From Myceligenerans pegani (GTDB lineage: Bacteria; Actinomycetota; Actinomycetes; Actinomycetales; Cellulomonadaceae): a DNA stretch of 46,320 nt. Each line of letters starts with the position of its first letter. The first letter of the stretch is position 1. The notes under the pieces were generated by a model that was given only the letters and a program-made list of their open reading frames with translations, did not search any database and was not told the DNA's origin. Below are positions 32,153-41,300 of this stretch, one piece after another. Where the stretch lies: assembly GCF_014892515.1 (NCBI RefSeq), contig NZ_JADBGR010000060.1, positions 1 to 46,320 on the forward strand, read 5' to 3'. The position numbers were made by a program, and so were the translations under genes.

Positions 32153-33063
32153 GCGGACCGACGGCCGGCCGCGCGACCGGCCAGACGATCGACCGGGGCA
32201 TCGTCTCCGACGCCGACCTGCGCAGGCCCGGCGTGCGGCGCGGCGTCCGAGCCGTGCACGCCGCGCTCCTGGTCGCGTTGGTCGTGGTGGGACTCGGGCC
32301 CATCCTGTGGCTCGCCAAGGCCGCCGTCACGCCGACCCAGGACACGCTGCGCGCGCCCATCGAGGTGTTCCCGAACGGGATCGACTGGGCGAATCTCGCG
32401 GAGGCGTGGACGCGGTTCGACATCGACCTGCACTTCTTCAACACCCTCTGGCTGGCGCTCGGGTCCTGGGCCGTGCAGCTGCTCGTCGCCGTCACCGGCG
32501 GGTACGTGCTGTCCGTGCTGCGGCCCGCGTACGCCCGCGTGCTCGGCGCGCTCGTGCTGTCCACGCTGTTCGTGCCCGCCGTCGTCCTGCTCGTGCCCCT
32601 GTACCTCACGGTGCTCGACGTGCCGGTCGCCAACGTGTCCCTGATCAACACGTTCTGGGCCGTATGGCTGCCCGCCGGGGCCAACGCGTTCAACGTGCTG
32701 CTCGTGGCCCGGTTCTTCGACGGGCTGCCACGCGAGGTCTTCGAGGCCGCCAAGGTCGACGGCGCCGGCCCCTTCCGGCTCGGCTGGTCGATCGTGCTGC
32801 CCATGTCCCGGCCGATCATCGGAGTGGTGTCCGTCTTCGCCTTCATCACGGCGTGGAAGGACTTCCTGTGGCCGCTGCTCGTCCTGCGCGACCCGGCCGT
32901 CCAGCCCCTGTCGGTGCGGCTGCCCGCGCTGCAGGACTACGTCGAGCTCGACGTGCTGCTGGCGGCGCTCGCGATCAGCACCGTGATCCCCATCGCGATC
33001 TTCCTGGTGTTCCAGCGGCTGTTCCTGAGCGGCGCCGGGTTGTCGGGGGCGGTGAAGGGGTGA
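32149..33063 (+). CDS. Sugar ABC transporter permease (MalG type)
   Basis: 304 residues, overlapping the previous gene by ATGA. Six membrane segments; EAA loop EVFEAAKVDGAGPFRLGWSIVLPMSRPIIG. N-terminal extension of about 30 residues. Together with the previous protein it forms the heterodimeric membrane pore. Convergent with the kinase at 33070, 6 bp apart. Confidence 0.92.
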   Translation: MSGPTAGRATGQTIDRGIVSDADLRRPGVRRGVRAVHAALLVALVVVGLGPILWLAKAAVTPTQDTLRAPIEVFPNGIDWANLAEAWTRFDIDLHFFNTLWLALGSWAVQLLVAVTGGYVLSVLRPAYARVLGALVLSTLFVPAVVLLVPLYLTVLDVPVANVSLINTFWAVWLPAGANAFNVLLVARFFDGLPREVFEAAKVDGAGPFRLGWSIVLPMSRPIIGVVSVFAFITAWKDFLWPLLVLRDPAVQPLSVRLPALQDYVELDVLLAALAISTVIPIAIFLVFQRLFLSGAGLSGAVKG

Positions 33064-33069
33064 ACGACG

Positions 33070-34890
33070 TCACCACTGCGGGACCCATGCCGTGGTCAGG
33101 AACTCGCTGCCGCGGTATTGGTCGCGCGTGGCGATCACCTTGACCCGGAGCTGGTGCTCCCGCCGGTAGCTGAAGACGTAGCTCATCTCCCGCGAGGAGC
33201 ACTCCGACGAGCCGATGGTGCTGCCGCTCGTGAGGTCGTACCAGCACCACTGGTAGCTGACGTCCGGATGCTGGTCGACGTGACAGTATCCGGACCACCG
33301 GTCGACCGACTCGTGCTTCTCGAACGAGATCTCGCACCGGGGCTCCGGAACCTGCGGCTGGGGAACCGCCCGGGTCGGGTCCGAGACCTGCGAGAGCCGC
33401 TCGTACCCGTCCCGGGTCGCGGTCAGCCGGACCTGGATCGGCTTGCCGACGTCGTCGATCGTCACCGTGTAGGCGCACTCGCCGAGGTTCTCGCGCTGCG
33501 CGCCCCCGATGCTCCACGTGCACGAGCGGCCGGCCGGCTCCGGGCTCCAGCCGCTCGTGGTGGCCGTGATCGTCTGCCCGACCCGGACGTCCGCCGGGAT
33601 CGCGACCGTCCCGGGCGTGAACGTCAGCGGCGGGGCCGGTTCCTCCCCGGCCCCCGCGTCTCCTGGGTCGACGGGCGTGGTCTCGGAGGCCGGGGTGGGC
33701 GAGGCCGACGGGGAAGACGACGAGGAGGACGACGGCGACGCCGAGCCGGAGGCGCGCGGGCTCGGCGAGGGCGACCCGGACGACTCCGCCGAGGCGCCCG
33801 GCGTGACACCCGCCGTGGCCGGCGGCTCGTCGTCGGACAACCACAGCGCCGACGCGGTCAGGCCACCCCCGATCAGCATGACGCCCGCCGTGACCAGCCC
33901 GACGAGAAGCCCTCGACGTCGCCGGGGCGAGGGGTCCGGGGTGCCGGACGAGGGCTCCGGGGCGCTCGCGGTGCGCAGGTCGGTCGCCGCGTGGGGCAGG
34001 TCGGTGCCGGTGGGTGCGGGCGCGTGGAGCATCGGCAGGTCCGTGCCCCCGGCCGGCTGGCTCACGGAGGCCAGCACCGCTGACGGCGTCGGGCGCGTGG
34101 CGGGGTCCTTGGTCAGGCAGGCCGCGACGAGTCCGCGGAGCCCTGCGGGCAGCGCGTCCAGCGGCGGCCGCTCGTTCACCACGCGCAGCCCGACCGCGGT
34201 GGACGTCCCCGTCCCGAACGGGGGCCGGCCGGTCGCCGCGATGTACGCCACGGCGCCGAGCGACCAGACATCGGTCGCGGCCGAGACCCGCTCGCCCAGG
34301 GCCTGTTCCGGCGACATGTACTGCGGGGTGCCCACCTGCAGTCCCGTGGTGGTCAGCGACGTCCCGTCCGGATCGGCGACGATCCCCAGATCGAGGAGGC
34401 AGGGCCCATCGGGTCCGATCAGGATGTTGGCCGGCTTCACGTCGCGGTGCACGAGGCCCTCGGCGTGGATCGCGTCGAGCGCCCGGGCCACGCCCGCCAC
34501 GAGTTCCCGCACCGCGGGTTCGGGCAGCGCGCCCACCTCGGCCACGACCTGCGCCAGCGTCGGGCCGGGAACGTACTCCGTGGCCAGCCAGGGGGTCGGC
34601 CCGTCGACGTCGAAGTCGACGACCGCCGCGGTCTGCCGGCTCCGCACCCGCGTCGCGGCGGCCACCTCCCGCCGGAAGCGCACGCGGAACTCCCGCTCGT
34701 CGGCCCGCTCGGGATGGATCACCTTGATCGCGAGCGGCCGCCCGTCCGCCGTCGTCGCGAGATAGACGGCGCCCATGCCGCCGCGACCGATCCGGCCGCT
34801 GATGTCGTAACCCCCCAGCCGGCGCGGGTCGCCGGCGACCAGCGGCTTGACCTGCGGCGGCGTCGTGCGCGCCACGATGTCGGACAACAC
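33070..34890 (-). CDS. Receptor-type Ser/Thr kinase with extracellular Ig-like region
   Basis: 606 residues. Kinase domain about 26-275: glycine loop GRIGRGGMGAVY, K56, HRDVKPAN with D150, DLG at 167-169, and MSPEQ in place of the usual APE. A single membrane segment at about 327-352 (RRRRGLLVGLVTAGVMLIGGG...) divides it from a Ser/Pro linker and an outside region (about 422-606) with IPADVRVGQTITATTSGWSPE, a typical bacterial Ig-like repeat, and six or more Cys likely in disulfides. This replaces the PASTA repeats of PknB. The GTG at 34890 has GGGGG 8 nt upstream; TTG 34887 or 34920 remain possible. It is divergent from the LamG/RHS genes. Ligand unknown. Confidence 0.88.
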   Translation of the reverse strand: MLSDIVARTTPPQVKPLVAGDPRRLGGYDISGRIGRGGMGAVYLATTADGRPLAIKVIHPERADEREFRVRFRREVAAATRVRSRQTAAVVDFDVDGPTPWLATEYVPGPTLAQVVAEVGALPEPAVRELVAGVARALDAIHAEGLVHRDVKPANILIGPDGPCLLDLGIVADPDGTSLTTTGLQVGTPQYMSPEQALGERVSAATDVWSLGAVAYIAATGRPPFGTGTSTAVGLRVVNERPPLDALPAGLRGLVAACLTKDPATRPTPSAVLASVSQPAGGTDLPMLHAPAPTGTDLPHAATDLRTASAPEPSSGTPDPSPRRRRGLLVGLVTAGVMLIGGGLTASALWLSDDEPPATAGVTPGASAESSGSPSPSPRASGSASPSSSSSSSPSASPTPASETTPVDPGDAGAGEEPAPPLTFTPGTVAIPADVRVGQTITATTSGWSPEPAGRSCTWSIGGAQRENLGECAYTVTIDDVGKPIQVRLTATRDGYERLSQVSDPTRAVPQPQVPEPRCEISFEKHESVDRWSGYCHVDQHPDVSYQWCWYDLTSGSTIGSSECSSREMSYVFSYRREHQLRVKVIATRDQYRGSEFLTTAWVPQW

Positions 34891-34952
34891 TGCCTCTACC
34901 CCCTGGAACCGACGGATCAAGATCGCTGACGACCAGCGCCAACCCCGCGCCG

Positions 34953-34958
34953 ACTATA
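34953..34958 (-). promoter_or_regulatory. Candidate -10 element for the receptor kinase
   Basis: TATAGT on the minus strand, about 63 nt before the kinase start; the -35 is weak. The rest of the divergent region 34891-35164 is unusually AT-rich around 34985-35070. It also contains a plus-strand TAGGTT at 35087-35092 that may serve the LamG gene, but without a good -35. Confidence 0.35.
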
Positions 34959-35164
34959 GCGAGTTCGCGGCGGCCGCCTTCGGGCCGTGATGCGATGGGT
35001 GAAATATGGGCGCATTTTGGTAACGATGTTCTGTGGTTTCGCACCGGAAAGGCTCTTTTTCACCCCATGTGTTGGTTCGGGCCGGTTAGGTTCACTCCTT
35101 GGCCGGCGGGTGTGCCCGAGGTGCCTCGGTCGGTCTCGTGAACGTGCGGCGTCAGGAGCGACAG

Positions 35165-38100
35165 GTGTCAGCAGTGCGGCAGATCAGTGGCGTGTTCGCA
35201 CGCACTCGTTCGGCCGGCTCACGGGCGGCGGAGCGGCTGCGGAAGCGGCCGGGCGCCCTGGTGGCGGGCCTCCTGGCCCTGGCGCTCGGCGCGGGGGCCG
35301 CGGCCGCGGTGGAGCCGCTGACGGGGAAGTCCCTGGGTCAGGTGCTCGCGGCGGACGCCGACGGCGCCGCGGCCGACGTGCCGTGCGACGAGCCCGCGCC
35401 CGACCTGCCCGCCGCCTGGGAGCGCGCGAAGGCGTGCGGGCACGAGATCGAGTCGCTCGCCGATCGCACGGAGTACACCACCACCTACGGCACCGTCGAC
35501 GAGCTGGTGCGTGAGGAGATCTCCGCGGCGGCGGTCCGGTCGCGGACGGCCGACGGCGGGTGGCGCGCGATCGACACGTCGATCGTGCCGGGCGACGACG
35601 GGCGCCTGGAGGTGGCCGCGCCGGGCCTGGCGGAGATCTCCTTCGCGGATCCGGGTGCGACGGGCGCCGACCCGGGGGCTCCGCTGGCGGTGCTGGAGCG
35701 GGACGGGCACGAGCTGGAGTTCGACGTGCCGTTCGGACTGGCCCCACCGGTGGTGGAGGGCGACCGGGTGACGTACCCGGCCCTGTTCGGGGACCCGGGG
35801 ATCGAGCTCACGGTCATGCCGAACGGCGACGGCACCGGCATCCGCGAGGTGATCACCGTGGACGACGCCGAGTCGGCGGCCAACCCCGGGCTGGCGGAAC
35901 TGGACTTCCGGGTGGAGGTGTCGGGTGGGCTGCGGCTGGCCGCCGCGGGCGGCGGTTTCGTGGCGGAGGACGAGGCGGGCGCGCAGGTGTTCCGCGCGCC
36001 GCAGCCGACGGGATGGACGGCCGAGGGGCACGAGCCGGCGCAGGTCGCGGGCATGACGGCGGCGTCGGGGTCGACGGCGTCGTCGGGCGTGGCGCCGGGC
36101 GACGTCGTCGACGGTCCCGGCAGCTACGGCGCGGTCTTCGAGATGGACACCGACGTGCGGGTCGACGACGCCGATCGCGGCAGGAGCGCGACGGTGTCGG
36201 TGCGTCCCGATCAGGCGGTGCTGACCGATCCGGACACGGTCTACCCGTTGGCGCTGGACCCGAGCGTGTCGGGGTCGCTGAACGAGTTCACGGCCGTCAA
36301 GTCGTACTGGCCGACGTCGACGTCGGGCTACGGGTTCGGGGACACGTCGGACGGCACGCACGGGATCGGGCTGTGCGACGCCGCCGACCCGTACGGGTAC
36401 GAGTGCATGGGGGCGACGTCGAAGCACCGGATCATGTACGAGTTCAACGGGCTGGAGAAGGTGAAGAACGCGGCGGCCGGCGACGTGTCGTCCGCGTCGT
36501 TCGAGGTGTACGGCACGCACTCGTACAACTGCACGGCGCACACGGTGGCGGCCTACCGGCTGGGGGCGAGCGCGGTGTCGTCCTCGACGAGCTGGGACAA
36601 CATGAACCCGTGGCTCACCGAGAACCGGCAGGACGGCGTCGGCATCGCGCACAAGCTGGGCGAGTGCGGGGGCCGCAAGTGGGTGGGGTTCAACGTGACC
36701 GAGGCGCTGGACACTGTCGCGTCGGCGGACTGGTCCAGTATCACGCTCGGGTTGAAGGTGGACGAGTCCTCGATGGAGTACTGGAAGCGGTACGCCGGGC
36801 GGCGGATGGAGTACGGCGGGACGTGGTACGACCGTCCGGCGCGCCTCTCGGTGACGTACAACCGTGCGCCGTATGCGCCCACGGGCCGGCAGACGCGGTC
36901 AGTCGTCCCGGTGCAGAACTGGGGCTGTCGCCCGTCGTCGGATGCTGTGCGGATGCCGACGAGACACCCGCAACTCAAGGCCAAGGCGAGCGATCCGGAC
37001 TGGCAGAGCCTGCGGGTGCAGTTCCTGATCCAGCGGGTGTCGAACCAGACCACGGTGTGGACGGCGTGGACATCCGCGCAGGCCAGCGGGCTCGTGCACA
37101 CCGCGCGCCCGTCCTCGGGGAACGCGCTGACCGAGGGCGTGACGTACCGGTGGCGCGCCAAGGCCAAGGACTCCGCAGGCCGGACCGGGCCCGTGACCGG
37201 CTGGTGCTACTTCACCCCGGACCTCACCAAGCCGAATCCGCCGTCGATCGAGGCGGCGACGGACCGGGGTGCCGAGGCGAACTACCCGGACTGCTCGACG
37301 GGATCGGCGACGTGTGCGGAGGCCGGGGGCGTGGGGCAGACCGGCGACTTCCGGTTCGGCCTCAACGGTTCGACCGACGTGGCGACGTTCCAGTGGTCCT
37401 GGGACAGTGAGGAGTTCGACAAGGCGCACGCGCCATGGTCCTCGAACACGTACGTGACCTCGTACACGCCGCAGGCACCGGGCCCGCACACCCTGTACGC
37501 CCGCTCGGTCGACCGTGCGGGGAACGTGTCGGACGTGGCCTCGTACAAGATCGACGTGGCCTACCCGCTGGCCAACGGCTACTGGAAGATGGACGACGGC
37601 CCCGGTAGTACGACGGTGCAGGACTGGTCGCAGCTCCAGGTGCCGAATCCGCTGACGCTGCACGGCTCCGGTGTGTCCTGGACGAACGGTCCGCACGAAC
37701 TGTTCGACTCCCGCGACGGTGACCGGGCGCTTGTGTTCGACGGGACCGATGGCCGGGCGGTAGCCAATGGGCAGGTGGTGGAGACCGCCGAGTCGTTCGT
37801 GGTGTCCGCGTTCGTGTGGCTGGACGCGGACGTGTCCCAGTCGGCGGTGGCAGTCTCTCAGGACGGGAGCCGGACCAGCGCGTTCAAGCTGGGCTACCGC
37901 ACCGACTGCGGCGGCGGAGCGGACTGCTGGGACTTCTGGGTGCACGACGCCGATGTGGACGCAGCGACCGCGGCGCACGCCGTCTCGAGCGCGAACCCGG
38001 TGCTGCGGGAGTGGACGCATCTGGTGGGTGCGTACGACGCGGCCGGGACCGTGAACATCTGGGTGTGCGAAGCCGGCACGCCCGGGGATCCGAAGGCGGG

Positions 38101-38353
38101 TGAACCGGTGCACGACCAGGCGAACGTGGGATTCACGCCGTTCCACAGCACCGGAAACTTCGCCGTCGGGCGCAGCCTGCGCGCGGGCGTGCACCGCGAC
38201 CCGTTCAACGGCTACGTCGACGAGGTGCGGGTGTGGGACGGCACGGTCATCGCGGAGGCGAAGATCCGCCGGCTGTGTCAGGGCGCGGGCGGGGACGACT
38301 TCGCCGGTGACGTGGCCCTGGACCCGACCGAGCAGATCGACATCGACGAATGA
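35165..38353 (+). CDS. Secreted LamG/DNRLRE-type protein preceding the RHS gene
   Basis: 1062 residues. N-terminal signal sequence/anchor (RKRPGALVAGLLALALGAGAAAA near 25-50). Next a region of about 250 residues homologous to the N-terminus of the RHS protein that follows. Then a DNRLRE-like beta-sandwich (about 385-570: SYWPTSTSGYGFGDTSDG to VDESSMEYWKRY), Fibronectin/Ig-like linkers (about 580-795), and a C-terminal LamG/concanavalin-like domain (about 800-1040: YWKMDDGPG to DEVRVWDGTV). This is the standard partner found upstream of actinobacterial RHS toxins. GTG with AGGAG 6 nt upstream. The stop overlaps the RHS start (ATGA). Confidence 0.85.
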   Translation: MSAVRQISGVFARTRSAGSRAAERLRKRPGALVAGLLALALGAGAAAAVEPLTGKSLGQVLAADADGAAADVPCDEPAPDLPAAWERAKACGHEIESLADRTEYTTTYGTVDELVREEISAAAVRSRTADGGWRAIDTSIVPGDDGRLEVAAPGLAEISFADPGATGADPGAPLAVLERDGHELEFDVPFGLAPPVVEGDRVTYPALFGDPGIELTVMPNGDGTGIREVITVDDAESAANPGLAELDFRVEVSGGLRLAAAGGGFVAEDEAGAQVFRAPQPTGWTAEGHEPAQVAGMTAASGSTASSGVAPGDVVDGPGSYGAVFEMDTDVRVDDADRGRSATVSVRPDQAVLTDPDTVYPLALDPSVSGSLNEFTAVKSYWPTSTSGYGFGDTSDGTHGIGLCDAADPYGYECMGATSKHRIMYEFNGLEKVKNAAAGDVSSASFEVYGTHSYNCTAHTVAAYRLGASAVSSSTSWDNMNPWLTENRQDGVGIAHKLGECGGRKWVGFNVTEALDTVASADWSSITLGLKVDESSMEYWKRYAGRRMEYGGTWYDRPARLSVTYNRAPYAPTGRQTRSVVPVQNWGCRPSSDAVRMPTRHPQLKAKASDPDWQSLRVQFLIQRVSNQTTVWTAWTSAQASGLVHTARPSSGNALTEGVTYRWRAKAKDSAGRTGPVTGWCYFTPDLTKPNPPSIEAATDRGAEANYPDCSTGSATCAEAGGVGQTGDFRFGLNGSTDVATFQWSWDSEEFDKAHAPWSSNTYVTSYTPQAPGPHTLYARSVDRAGNVSDVASYKIDVAYPLANGYWKMDDGPGSTTVQDWSQLQVPNPLTLHGSGVSWTNGPHELFDSRDGDRALVFDGTDGRAVANGQVVETAESFVVSAFVWLDADVSQSAVAVSQDGSRTSAFKLGYRTDCGGGADCWDFWVHDADVDAATAAHAVSSANPVLREWTHLVGAYDAAGTVNIWVCEAGTPGDPKAGEPVHDQANVGFTPFHSTGNFAVGRSLRAGVHRDPFNGYVDEVRVWDGTVIAEAKIRRLCQGAGGDDFAGDVALDPTEQIDIDE

Positions 38354-41300
38354 GCGCGCACCGGATGAGCGCGCGCCACGAGACGGGCCCGGCCGGCGGC
38401 ACGGGCGGTACGGGACGCGACGAGAACACGATCAGGACGACGACGGTGACGACGAAGGCCCCGAGGAAGACGCCTGCGATGACCGGGATGACGAGGCTGG
38501 CTGCCGTGCGAGCGATCCGGAGGTTCTCGGGAACACTCGCGTGGATCCCTGAGGCCGGGGCGAGGTTGCGTGGCGGGCTCGTGGCCGTCGCGACGATCGG
38601 GGGTCGTGGCCCGGGGCATGGTGGCCGCAGGGCGGGGCGTGGCGGCGAGCGGTCCGGGCGCGGCCTGGCGCGTGGCGTGACCGCGGTGTTCGCGGCGGGC
38701 GCCGTGGCGGCGGGCCCGGTGCTGGTGGCCGCGCCGGCGGCGGGTGTGACCTGTACGGCGCAGGCGGCCGAGCGAGCGGAGGCGCTCCAGGTCGCCGAGG
38801 CGTGCGACCAGGACGTGATGATCAGCGGCGAGACCACCTCGTGGTCGACGGCGAAGGCGACGCCGGCCGGGACGGTGCTGCTGGAGGTGAGCGCGGCGGC
38901 GCGGCGGACCAGGTTCTCCCCGCACGCGCCGGGGGAGTGGTCCCGGATCGACACGCGGTTCTCGGACCTGGATCCGGGAGACGGTCGCGTGGACGTGACC
39001 GCGCCGGTGTTTCCGATGAGCGTCTCCGACGGCACCGAGGGCCGGCCGCTGGCGATGTTCGCCGGCGAGCAGGGGACGGTCGTTCTCGACGTCCCGTTCG
39101 CGCTCCCGGAACCCGAGCTCGACGGGGACGCGGCGGTCTACGAGGCTGTCGCCGGGCCGGGCGTAGACCTCGTGGTGCGCGTCACGCCCGACGGCACCGG
39201 ACTGGTGCCGAGTCTGCGTGTGGCCTCGCGGAAGGCGTGGCGGGAGGCACGGAGCGAGATCGCGACGCTGGACCTCACGGTGACCACCACCGAGGGCCTG
39301 AGCCTGGCGCGATCCGGTGACGGGTTCGGCGTCGCGGACCCGACCGGCAAGGCGGCACTGACGTGGACCCAGCCGCTGGCGATCGACGCGGACGCCGACC
39401 TGGCCGGCCTGGAGGGGAAACTGGCTCCCGCCGCCGGGGAGCGCGCGGCGAACGGGCGCGACGCGCTGGCCGACCTGGCGGTGGACACGTTCGTGGCGAG
39501 TCAGGCGCCCGGGCTCGAGGCCGCCGTCGGCACGGACGGGCCGGGAGTCGGGAACCCCGCCGCATCGGCCACGGGCGACGTCACCGCCGGCAAGGACGCC
39601 GTGGACGGCACGGTTTCGGGCCTGCTCGACGGCGCGGTCGACACCGGTGCGGAGGACGCGCAGGCCGGGCAGCTCGTGCCCGGCGACCCGAACGCGGACC
39701 GCATCGCCGAGGCGGTGCGCGCCGACGCGCTCGCGAAGGCGACCTCGGCAGGCGTGACCCTGCGGCCCGCGAGGGCGCTGAAGCAGGCCGCCCTGGCGCG
39801 CTCGGCGCAGGGCCGCGGCGGACAGGGCGGCACGACGGCGTGGCCGGTGACCTTCGGCCTGGGAACGCTGGCGGCGACCGAGGCCGGCTGGATGAGCCTG
39901 TCCGACGACGCCACGGCGGGCGCCGGACACGCCGCGGGACTCGGCGCCGGCGCCGCCGGATTCCTTGCCGGCCCGGCCCTGCCCGTGGGCAGCCGGGAGG
40001 ACGCCGACCGGCGGCTGGCCTGGTCGATCGCGGGCCTGGGGGAGGTCGGGCTGTCCGACCCGGAGCAGGTGGTGTCCGCCCGGTTCACCGTCCCGGCGTC
40101 GGGCGTGTGCGACGACGTCGCCGTCGACCTGTGGCGTACCGGTGCGTGGGACCACGCGACGACCCTGGCCGAGCACGCGTCGACGTGGAAGGCGCTGGAC
40201 GAGCGGACGACCGGCCCGGACTGCGGTGGCGGCAGCGAGGGTGAAGGAGCCGAGCGGATCACGTTCGACGCCACGGCCGCGGCCAAGCATGTCGCCACCA
40301 GCGACACCCGGACCGCCTATCTCGGGCTGAGCGCCGAGACGGAGGCCGCGCCCGGCTCCGGCGCGGCCGCTGAGCAGGGCGACGGATCCGACGACGACTC
40401 CGTGGCGCGCGCCGCCCGCCGGTCGACGCCGAAAACCACGGCCGACGCGCTGGCGGCAGACGCCCTGGCCGACCCGACGGCGGACGCCTCCATGGCGACG
40501 TTCTCCGCGGATCAGGCGGTCCTGACGGTCGAGCTGGAGCCGTCCGCGGAGTCGCTGGAAACGACATCGACGACGACGTCGACCGCGAACCCTGACGACA
40601 CGCTGGAGGCGCGCAAGGAGCACCGGGACGAGGCGACCGCGCATCTGCCGGAGCCGTCGGCGGCGCCGAGCGCGGACACCGAGGGCACCGCGACGCCGGA
40701 GCCCGCGCCGGAGCCGTCCGTGGCACCTGCCGACGACCTGCCGGTCGCGGCGAGGGCGACGATCCCGGTGACCACGACGGCGACCACCCAGGATGTGGGT
40801 GGCATGAACGTGACCGTGCAGGCCCCGGCCGCCGCGACGGCTCCGGAGAGCCTGGAGGTGACGGTCGAGGACCAGACGGTCGCGGACGCGGAGGGCGTCA
40901 CGGGTGTGGTGCTGGGACTCGACGACGCGTCGGCCACGCCTCCGGCGGCTGGCGATCCCGCCCGGCAGGTGGACGTCGCGTTCGACTACACCGACTTCGC
41001 CGAGGTCGCCGGAGCTGGCTGGGCCGACCGGCTCGGGCTGCTGCGGATCCCGGCGTGTGCGGAGGTGACCCCGGACGCGCCCGAGTGCCAGCCGGAGCGG
41101 ATTCCCACGAGCAACGACCCGGTCACCTCGACCGTGTCGGCCACGGTGGAGCTGCCGACCGCGGAGAGCACGCAGGCCGCGGCGACGTTCCAGGAAGAGA
41201 GCGCCACGAGCCAGAAGTCCGGCGACCTGGACGGCTCCGGCGCCTCGGCGCAGACGTCGTCGGCGGAGACGTCCTCCGCCTCGACGCTGGCGGCGGGCGA

